Assembly: GCA_903933765.1 (NCBI GenBank)
Contig: CAIZLI010000295.1
Location: 1-14,442 of the forward strand
DNA length: 14,442 nt
DNA from: an uncultured Bacteroidota bacterium
GTDB lineage: Bacteria > Bacteroidota > Bacteroidia > Chitinophagales > Chitinophagaceae
Reading direction: 5' to 3'
Shown piece after piece: positions 1 to 4,751 of the stretch. The notes under the pieces were generated by a model, which was not told where the DNA came from, ran no database searches, and saw only the letters and a list, made by a program, of their open reading frames with translations. The stretch's first letter is position 1; each line of letters opens with the position of its first letter. The translations under genes were made by a program, and so were the position numbers.

Positions 1-134
1 GATATATAGTTTTTGTTCTTTTTTAAATAATAACAGCTTATCCACTGTTAATTAACGGGTATAAGTTGACTTTAAAATCCCTTAAAATATACTTATTTAT
101 ATATCCAAATCAGCTTATTCATTTTTTATACCCA

Positions 135-152
135 CTTTTTTGATCAAAAAAG
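135..152. repeat. Perfect 18-bp palindrome centred on GATC
   Basis: CTTTTTTGATCAAAAAAG is a perfect inverted repeat lying just upstream of the second and third DnaA-box-like 9-mers. It could be a protein-binding dyad or an easily melted or cruciform element within the putative origin. A terminator role is less likely, because there is no loop and no gene ends immediately upstream in the visible sequence. Confidence 0.6.
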
Positions 153-238
153 GAGCTTATCCACTGTTTTTTTAATTATCCACTTATGGTTTGTGTATTT
201 TAATAAGGATTCAAATGATTTTCGTTCATATAATATAC

Positions 239-246
239 TAAATTTG
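239..246 (+). promoter_or_regulatory. Bacteroidota-type -7 element (TAAATTTG)
   Basis: TAAATTTG exactly matches the TAnnTTTG -7 consensus of the primary sigma factor of Bacteroidota. It lies 25 nt upstream of the ATG at 272. I could not find a convincing -33 TTG element about 19 nt upstream, so this is only a plausible promoter for the SurA/PpiD-like gene. Confidence 0.35.
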
Positions 247-271
247 CTGCCTATATAATTATAAGATACAT

Positions 272-2350
272 ATGTCTATTATTCAGAACATTCGTGATAA
301 AGGTGCTTGGATCATCTTTACAATTATTGTAATCGCATTGGTTGCTTTTGTATTACAAGATGGAATTGGTAAACAAGGTAATACTACAGAAACGGACCTT
401 GGTACTGTAAATGGGGTTGCTATTAATAAAATAAATTTCGAAGAGAAATTAGAAATTCAAGTACAAAATTATGCCTCTCAGGGCGTAAAGCGTGAACAAC
501 TAATTGGCTTTTTATGGAATCAAGAAATTGATCGTATTTTATATATTAATGAACAAGAAAAACTAGGCATTACTATTGGTAATAAAGAACTAACTGATGT
601 TTTATTTGGAACAGAATCTCCATTTAAGCAAGAGTTCACAGATCCTAATACTGGAGAGTTTAAAGTGAATGATGCAAAACAAGCAATTGCTCAGGTTAAA
701 AAAAGTAAAAACCAAGAACAAATCAATCAAATAGAAAAGCTATACATCGAGCCATCTATAGAGAACAGATTGAGAAATAAATACCAGGCACTTATAGTTA
801 AAGGTCTTCAGCTTCCAACATGGATGGTGCAAAAACAATACAACGAATCGAATAGTATTACAAACATTGATATTATTGGTGTTCCTTATGCTAATATTTC
901 TGATAGTACAATAAAAGTGACCGATGATGAAGTCGCTTCTTATATTAAAGAAAATGCCGCAGCCTTTCAGGTTGAAGAAGCATCAAAGTCAATTAATTTC
1001 GTTGGATTTTCTGCCGCGCCAACAAGCGCAGACTCAACGAATGTTTTAAATTCAATCACCGCTTTAAAAGCAGATTTCCAAGCAGCTCAAGATCCTGCTG
1101 TTTTCTTAAATAAGGTTGGTTCTGATTTGCCTTTTTATAATAGTTTCATAAGCGGTAAGTCTATTCAGATTCCTAATAAAGAAGCGATCATTGCCGCTGG
1201 TGTTGGAAACGTGTATGGTCCATATGTAGATGGAAAAAATTATACAATTGCAAAAGTGATTGGCGTTAAGCAATGGCCAGATAGTGCAAGTGTTAGACAT
1301 ATATTAATAACAACCGCAGGACAAAACGGACAACTTGTTCGCGACGATAGCACTGCAAAAAAATTAATAGATAGCATTAGGTTTGCGATTGCGGGCGGCG
1401 CCTCTTTTGATGCAATGGTTTTAAAATATTCAGAAGACGCAGGAAGCAAGGAAAAGGGCGGTAAATATGAAATGTTCCCGCAAGCACAAATGGTTGGTCC
1501 TTTCAATGATTTTTCTTTTGACAATTCTGTTGGTACAAAAGGTGTTGTAAAAACAGATTTCGGATACCACTATATAGAAGTATTAAAACAAACACCAAGA
1601 AGCCCTGCTTATAAAATCGCTTATTTATCAAAAGCAATTCTTCCTAGTAGTGAAACAATTGGAGCGGCGTCTGCTGCTGCTGCAGCTTTTGCCACAGCAA
1701 GTAAGGATATTAAATCCTTCAATCAAGAAGCGGTTAAATTAAATAAACAAACATTCCCGGCGGTTGGTATTAAATCAATGGATTATGAAATTCCAGGTCT
1801 TGGAGAATCTAGAAGCCTTGTTCGTTGGGTATATGAAAATGATTTAAATTCTGTATCAGAACCTACAGAGATTGGCGATAGTTATTTTGTTGCAATTATA
1901 ACAGGTGAAGAAAAAGCTGGTCTAGCATCCGTTGCTTCAGCAAAACCACAGGTAGAAGGAATTTTGAGAGATCAAAAGAAAGCAACCCAGATTAAACAAA
2001 GCTTTAAAGGAAATACAATGGAAGCGATCGCCGCAAATGCTAAAACAGTTGTACAACCTGCAGACAGTATTAATTTCAATTATTCGTTAATACCCGGTAT
2101 TGGTAATGAGCCAAAACTGGTTGGCGCAGCTTTTAATAAAGCCTTCTTAAACAAACCAAGCGCACCTATTGCAGGAAATGCTGGTGTTTTTGTAATTAGC
2201 GTAAAATCACAGGGTGCAAAAGCGGCCACACAAGACCTAGTAAGTTTTGAATCAGACCTCCTTAACAGAACAAGATCGGTGATCTATAGAACCAATATTG
2301 CACTAAAAAAAGTGGCAAAGATTAAAGACAATCGAATGAAGGTTTACTAG
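272..2350 (+). CDS. Membrane-anchored SurA/PpiD-type peptidyl-prolyl cis-trans isomerase
   Basis: Predicted periplasmic folding factor that isomerises Xaa-Pro bonds and chaperones envelope proteins. The 692-aa product starts with a short cytoplasmic N-terminus and one membrane segment (about residues 12-29), then a SurA/PpiD-like N-terminal chaperone region. A parvulin (rotamase) domain spans about 341-438. It begins with VRHILI, contains the DAGSKEKGGKY signature and ends with GYHYIEV. Both histidines of the parvulin dual-His core are present (H343, H433). Residues about 210-335 look like a divergent parvulin-like module, as in PpiD. The C-terminal third (440-692) has no motif I recognise; an Ala-rich run lies near 465-475. 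This architecture matches PpiD (E. coli form about 620 aa) more than soluble SurA, which has a cleaved signal peptide. The start is supported by the membrane segment immediately following it. A strong terminator follows the stop codon. The class is secure, the exact orthology less so. Confidence 0.88.
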   Translation: MSIIQNIRDKGAWIIFTIIVIALVAFVLQDGIGKQGNTTETDLGTVNGVAINKINFEEKLEIQVQNYASQGVKREQLIGFLWNQEIDRILYINEQEKLGITIGNKELTDVLFGTESPFKQEFTDPNTGEFKVNDAKQAIAQVKKSKNQEQINQIEKLYIEPSIENRLRNKYQALIVKGLQLPTWMVQKQYNESNSITNIDIIGVPYANISDSTIKVTDDEVASYIKENAAAFQVEEASKSINFVGFSAAPTSADSTNVLNSITALKADFQAAQDPAVFLNKVGSDLPFYNSFISGKSIQIPNKEAIIAAGVGNVYGPYVDGKNYTIAKVIGVKQWPDSASVRHILITTAGQNGQLVRDDSTAKKLIDSIRFAIAGGASFDAMVLKYSEDAGSKEKGGKYEMFPQAQMVGPFNDFSFDNSVGTKGVVKTDFGYHYIEVLKQTPRSPAYKIAYLSKAILPSSETIGAASAAAAAFATASKDIKSFNQEAVKLNKQTFPAVGIKSMDYEIPGLGESRSLVRWVYENDLNSVSEPTEIGDSYFVAIITGEEKAGLASVASAKPQVEGILRDQKKATQIKQSFKGNTMEAIAANAKTVVQPADSINFNYSLIPGIGNEPKLVGAAFNKAFLNKPSAPIAGNAGVFVISVKSQGAKAATQDLVSFESDLLNRTRSVIYRTNIALKKVAKIKDNRMKVY

Positions 2351-2370
2351 TCTTAGCTAAAAATATTTTA

Positions 2371-2395
2371 ACCCCCGAATGCTCGGGGGTTTTTT
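2371..2395 (+). terminator. Rho-independent terminator after the isomerase gene
   Basis: ACCCCCGA (2371-2378) pairs perfectly with TCGGGGGT (2383-2390) across the 4-nt loop ATGC, followed by a run of T. It lies 20 nt after the stop at 2350. This is a textbook intrinsic terminator and separates this gene from the DUF2480 gene. Confidence 0.93.
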
Positions 2396-2421
2396 ATTGC
2401 TTTTCGAAACTATATTCTGCC

Positions 2422-2449
2422 TTGTTTTCTAAAAAACAATTTAATTTTA
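2422..2449 (+). promoter_or_regulatory. Candidate promoter of the DUF2480 gene
   Basis: TTG at 2422-2424 is followed, 17 nt later, by TAATTTTA (2442-2449), one mismatch from the Bacteroidota -7 consensus TAnnTTTG. The ATG at 2454 comes 4 nt after the element, so the mRNA should start at or very near the start codon. This supports the ATG at 2454 over internal ones. Confidence 0.5.
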
Positions 2450-2453
2450 CAAC

Positions 2454-2960
2454 ATGTCAGAGCCCTTCATCAATAAAGTAGCGGAGAGTGGTTTAATTAG
2501 TTTAGACCTTGCACAATATATCCCAAACAACCAAATTGTTGTTTTTGATATCAAGCCATACTTGTTTATGGAATTAATACTAAAAGAAAAAGAATTTCGC
2601 GCAAGTCTTTCTTCAATAGATTGGACGCAGTTTGAAAACAAGATTGTTGGTATTTTTTGTAGTACAGATGCGATTATTCCAATGTGGGCTAATATGTTAA
2701 TTGTTGCTAATCTTTCTCCTTTCGCGAAATCTGTTTATTTCGGAGATGAAAACAAAACAAGAGAATTGGTTTTATTAGAAGCGATTCAAAATATAGATCC
2801 AACTACATTTATTGATCAGCGTGTTGTTGTAAAGGGCTGTGGTGATACACCTATTGGAGAATCTGCATTCATTGCGATTACGCATAAATTACGACCTGTA
2901 GTAAAAAGTATCATGTATGGGGAACCTTGTTCAACCGTGCCCGTGTACAAAAAGAAATGA
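2454..2960 (+). CDS. DUF2480 family protein
   Basis: 168-aa soluble protein with no signal peptide or membrane segment. I recognise it as a DUF2480 member, a family of unknown function that I associate with Bacteroidota. Characteristic segments are the N-terminal FINKVAESGLISLDL, a central block around FDIKPYLFMELILKEKEFR, and a conserved C-terminal end with KGCGD (Cys129) and KSIMYGEPCSTVPVYK (Cys159). The two cysteines in the most conserved segments could be redox-active or bind metal, but nothing here proves it. The length is typical. It appears monocistronic: a strong terminator lies upstream, its own promoter-like element is present, and the next gene (nadD) converges on it with only 35 nt between stop codons. 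No function should be inferred from the neighbours. Confidence 0.85.
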   Translation: MSEPFINKVAESGLISLDLAQYIPNNQIVVFDIKPYLFMELILKEKEFRASLSSIDWTQFENKIVGIFCSTDAIIPMWANMLIVANLSPFAKSVYFGDENKTRELVLLEAIQNIDPTTFIDQRVVVKGCGDTPIGESAFIAITHKLRPVVKSIMYGEPCSTVPVYKKK

Positions 2961-2995
2961 TTAGGGCGGAGGTTTTCTTAGATCTTTTTAATTTT

Positions 2996-3595
2996 CTACT
3001 TTTCATCAAGCCCCTTCGCGCTTTCTCCTTTAAAATAATTATTTCTCTCTATTTCTAATCTTACATCCTCGGGAACCAAATAACGTATAGTGATGCCATC
3101 CTTGCAATTATTACGAATTAATGTTGCAGACAACTCTAACATGGGCGCTTCTAAATAAGTTACATCTGCTCCATATTTTTCAACGATCTCAAAGCCCGGT
3201 CTTCTATAAACAATGAATTGATAGTTTTTAACAAGCGCTTCGAAGTTTTTCCATTTAGGTAAATTTTGAAAACTATCACTTCCCATGATGACATAAAACT
3301 GGTGTTGAGGATATTTTTCTTCTAAATAGGTTAATGTATCAATCGTGTAAGAAGGCTTCGGTAATTTAAATTCAATATCACTTACTTTAATTTGAGCATC
3401 ATCTTCAATCGCTAATTGTGCTAAATGCAAACGATCATACTCGTTCAATAAACTGGATTGTGTTTTATGTGGATTTTGTGGAGAAACAACCAACCAGACT
3501 TGTTGCAAATCGGTATGATTCGCAATAAAGCTTGCAACCATTAAGTGACCATGGTGTATAGGATTAAATGAACCAAAAAATAAACCAATTTTCAT
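2996..3595 (-). CDS. nadD: Nicotinate-nucleotide adenylyltransferase
   Basis: Transfers AMP from ATP to nicotinate mononucleotide, giving nicotinate adenine dinucleotide, the penultimate step of NAD synthesis, in the cytosol. The 199-aa product is the usual NadD size. The nucleotidyltransferase signature GSFNPIHHGH lies at residues 8-17, with the HxGH motif at 14-17 and the first beta strand (MKIGLFF) immediately before it. VIMGSDSFQNLPKWKN in the middle is the typical NadD substrate-binding segment. The second family motif, LSATLIR (residues 155-161, usually written (I/L)SSTxIR), is followed by the conserved YLVPEDV. The gene lies 35 nt downstream of the feoA-like gene on the same strand with no promoter-like element between them, so the two are probably co-transcribed. 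It is convergent with the DUF2480 gene. Confidence 0.95.
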   Translation of the reverse strand: MKIGLFFGSFNPIHHGHLMVASFIANHTDLQQVWLVVSPQNPHKTQSSLLNEYDRLHLAQLAIEDDAQIKVSDIEFKLPKPSYTIDTLTYLEEKYPQHQFYVIMGSDSFQNLPKWKNFEALVKNYQFIVYRRPGFEIVEKYGADVTYLEAPMLELSATLIRNNCKDGITIRYLVPEDVRLEIERNNYFKGESAKGLDEK

Positions 3596-3630
3596 CTTAA
3601 TATGTTGATATTCAGTTGTTTATATCTTTT

Positions 3631-3849
3631 CTAGGTTATAATTATACCCTCTGCCTCGTCATTTCTTAAGCTTAATTGATAGCCCGCTACAGAAATTGAA
3701 ATAGGATCACCAAGGGGCGCTATTTGTTCAACCCTTATGGTCTCACCTGGGATACAACCCATTTCCATCAACTTTAAAAATATTTCATCATTTTCAAAGG
3801 AATGAATGATACCCGATTCTCCAATTTTTAAATCTGACAATTTCTTCAT
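3631..3849 (-). CDS. feoA: FeoA-family SH3-like protein
   Basis: 72-aa cytosolic protein of the FeoA family, a small SH3-like beta-barrel that normally assists the ferrous-iron transporter FeoB. Visible features are the N-terminal LSDLKIGESGII, the family core LMEMGCIPGETIRV, and a C-terminal SVAGYQLSLRNDEAEGIII strand pair. An in-frame ATG at 3870 lies upstream, but a TATCTTTG promoter element sits between it and the ATG at 3849, so I chose 3849, which gives the usual FeoA beginning MKKLSDLK. No feoB is adjacent; the gene instead leads a probable two-gene unit with nadD. A standalone FeoA could serve a FeoB encoded elsewhere or have another binding role. The family call is good; the role in iron transport is inference. 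Confidence 0.85.
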   Translation of the reverse strand: MKKLSDLKIGESGIIHSFENDEIFLKLMEMGCIPGETIRVEQIAPLGDPISISVAGYQLSLRNDEAEGIIIT

Positions 3850-3858
3850 AATAGACCA

Positions 3859-3866
3859 CAAAGATA
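3859..3866 (-). promoter_or_regulatory. -7 promoter element (TATCTTTG) for feoA-nadD
   Basis: Read on the minus strand, 3866-3859 is TATCTTTG, an exact TAnnTTTG match. The ATG at 3849 follows 9 nt later, giving a leader of a few bases at most. The element lies downstream of the alternative ATG at 3870 and so excludes that start if it is the real promoter. No clear -33 element was found. Confidence 0.55.
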
Positions 3867-3942
3867 CCATAGTTTATATTTATGTGCTTACGAAATATGG
3901 AGCATTAAATTTCGTTATAAATACAATCAGTTTCAGCGTTTT

Positions 3943-4380
3943 ATGCCCCATACTATTTTTTTTAATAATGCGGATAGGTCCACCAGTCTTAGATCTAGGA
4001 CCGAGTTGAAAACCTTTATCAATAAACAATGCCTTAAAGAGGGTGTTCATATAGAAACACTCCAATATGTATTTTGTTCCGACGCCTTTCTATTAGATAT
4101 CAATAAGCGCTTCCTCAATCATAATTTCTATACGGACATCATCAGCTTTGATTTGTCAGAGCAGAAGGGGCGTCTAATTGGAGATGTATATATAAGTATC
4201 GATCGCGTTAAGGAGAATGCAAAAACCGAGGGGAACTTATATACCCACGAGCTTTTGAGGGTTATTTTTCATGGTGCACTGCATTTTTGTGGGTATAAGG
4301 ACAAAAAACCCGCCGACCAGAAGACAATGCGCTCCATGGAGGATAAATGGCTGAAGGCGTATTTGAAAATTGTGGGTTAA
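3943..4380 (+). CDS. ybeY: Endoribonuclease YbeY (rRNA maturation factor)
   Basis: Zinc-dependent single-strand endoribonuclease of the UPF0054 family, acting in 16S rRNA 3'-end maturation and ribosome quality control in the cytosol. The 145-aa product has the family layout: the NHNFYTDIISFDLS segment, then IGDVYISIDRV, then the catalytic THELLRVIFHGALHFCGYKDK. Histidines H110 and H114 form the H-x3-H pair. The third ligand, His in E. coli (H-x3-H-x5-H), is Asp120 here. I recall the YKDK form as usual in Bacteroidota, so it is probably a lineage variant and not a defect. The typical C-terminal MRSMEDKWL follows. It is divergent from feoA with 93 nt between start codons. No terminator with a T-run follows; the first palindrome of the gene-free region starts 1 nt after the stop codon. 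Confidence 0.93.
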   Translation: MPHTIFFNNADRSTSLRSRTELKTFINKQCLKEGVHIETLQYVFCSDAFLLDINKRFLNHNFYTDIISFDLSEQKGRLIGDVYISIDRVKENAKTEGNLYTHELLRVIFHGALHFCGYKDKKPADQKTMRSMEDKWLKAYLKIVG

Positions 4381-4381
4381 G

Positions 4382-4397
4382 TGTTCCACGTGGAACA
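4382..4397. promoter_or_regulatory. parS: parS-like centromere site 1
   Basis: TGTTCCACGTGGAACA is a perfect 16-bp palindrome. It differs symmetrically at two positions from the common bacterial parS consensus TGTTTCACGTGAAACA and matches the GTTCCACGTGGAAC-core variants known from pseudomonads. parS sites bind ParB and cluster near the replication origin. Its position near mnmG and near a DnaA-box cluster supports the call. ParA and ParB are not encoded in this window, so binding is inferred. Confidence 0.7.
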
Positions 4398-4425
4398 TTT
4401 GTGATCCACTTATGAACATAATGTT

Positions 4426-4501
4426 TGAGAAAATATACCTATCCCTTGGCTCTACGCTCGCTTCGCTCGAAGTTTCGCTACGGAATAGTATATTATTCTC
4501 A
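4426..4501 (+). repeat. REP-like stem-loop element, copy 1
   Basis: A long imperfect inverted repeat: the left arm (4426-4445, beginning TGAGAAAATATACC) pairs with the right arm (4482-4501, GGAATAGTATATTATTCTCA) with only small bulges. The GC-richer interior contains CGCTCGCTTCGCTCGAAG, which can itself fold (CTTCG/CGAAG, 4461-4472). It is related to the element at 4561-4641 read in reverse complement. It has no T-run, so it is not a standard terminator, although it could end or stabilise the ybeY transcript. Confidence 0.65.
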
Positions 4502-4560
4502 ATGACTTATTGTTTATAAGAGGAGGAATATAATGGCCTAGCATTACTTCAATGAATGAA

Positions 4561-4641
4561 ACTTAGAAAACAATACAAATATTCGACGAACATTCGAGCA
4601 GCGCGAGCTGAGAGACGAATATTTCGGTATTTTTTCTAAGT
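4561..4641 (-). repeat. REP-like stem-loop element, copy 2 (inverted)
   Basis: The left arm 4561-4585 (beginning ACTTAGAAAACAATAC) pairs with the right arm 4616-4641 (ending TTTTTTCTAAGT) with two small indels. The GC-richer loop contains GAGCAGCGCGAGCTGAG. In reverse complement its core, GCTCGCGCTGCTCGAATGTT, aligns with GCTCGCTTCGCTCGAAGTTT of copy 1, and both outer arms share a (T/G)AGAAAA(T)ATACC-like sequence. The two copies therefore look like one element family arranged head to head. Confidence 0.65.
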
Positions 4642-4643
4642 CA

Positions 4644-4669
4644 AATGTTTAAAGGTGAGGTTAAACATT
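4644..4669. repeat. 9-bp perfect inverted repeat
   Basis: AATGTTTAA (4644-4652) and TTAAACATT (4661-4669) are separated by the 8-nt loop AGGTGAGG. It lies between stem-loop copy 2 and the second parS-like site. It could be an operator or a small hairpin; there is no T-run, so it is not a terminator. Confidence 0.5.
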
Positions 4670-4697
4670 CATTTAATAAAAGACTAAAAATTGACGA

Positions 4698-4713
4698 TGT
4701 TCCACATGGAACG
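4698..4713. promoter_or_regulatory. parS: parS-like centromere site 2
   Basis: TGTTCCACATGGAACG differs from site 1 at two positions and keeps both GTTCCA/TGGAAC half-sites. It is flanked by TGAC and GTCA, which lengthens the dyad. It lies 23 bp upstream of the mnmG -7 element, so ParB bound here could touch or cover the mnmG promoter. It is less perfect than site 1, and the spacing between the two sites (316 bp) suits ParB clustering. Confidence 0.55.
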
Positions 4714-4736
4714 TCATTAATTTAGTAATTCCATCT

Positions 4737-4744
4737 TATCTTTG
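4737..4744 (+). promoter_or_regulatory. -7 promoter element (TATCTTTG) of mnmG
   Basis: Exact match to the Bacteroidota TAnnTTTG consensus, ending 7 nt before the mnmG ATG at 4752. Transcription would begin at or within a few bases of the start codon, giving a leaderless or near-leaderless mRNA. No clear -33 element is visible. Confidence 0.6.
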
Positions 4745-4751
4745 CAACCTT

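Larger units (their letters stand above)
1..250. other. oriC: Candidate replication origin (DnaA-box cluster, AT-rich)
   Basis: Gene-free, very AT-rich stretch. The 9-mer TTATCCACT, one base from the E. coli DnaA-box consensus TTATNCACA, occurs three times on the plus strand at 38-46, 157-165 and 176-184. The first two lie inside an exact 15-nt repeat, AGCTTATCCACTGTT (35-49 and 154-168). Weaker relatives are TTATTCATT at 115-123, TTATACCCA at 126-134 and, on the minus strand, TTATACCCG at 64-56. A perfect 18-bp palindrome centred on GATC lies at 135-152 between the boxes. parS-like sites and mnmG follow within 5 kb. Inference: this could be oriC or part of it, since the window begins inside the region. 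It could instead be a DnaA-regulated promoter region of the downstream gene. There is no dnaA gene here to support the call. Confidence 0.45.
4381..4751. other. Gene-free region with parS-like sites and paired stem-loop elements
   Basis: 371 bp between ybeY and mnmG with no supportable gene. In order it holds a perfect parS-like palindrome (4382-4397), a long stem-loop (4426-4501), a strong Shine-Dalgarno-like AGGAGG before a two-codon ORF (4521-4541), a second related stem-loop in opposite orientation (4561-4641), a 9-bp inverted repeat (4644-4669), a second parS-like site (4698-4713) and the mnmG promoter element (4737-4744). The nested symmetry (parS, element, element, parS) is unusual for a housekeeping spacer. 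Confidence 0.8.

Noticed and set aside
1..57. Possible 3' end of a gene entering from the left edge
   Set aside because: One plus frame is open for about 17 codons, but the sequence is too short and AT-rich to support a coding call.
3850..3870. Alternative upstream ATG for the feoA-like gene at 3870
   Set aside because: A TATCTTTG -7 element lies between this ATG and the one at 3849, so a transcript from it would not contain the upstream ATG; the downstream start also gives the usual family N-terminus.
3806..4009. 67-aa plus-strand open frame overlapping feoA and the start of ybeY
   Set aside because: It overlaps two recognised genes in another frame and has no family resemblance.
4426..4641. 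Hairpins considered as tRNA genes, a CRISPR array or a standard terminator
   Set aside because: No anticodon arm or TTCGANNC-type T-loop layout, no regularly spaced direct repeats, and no T-run after either hairpin.
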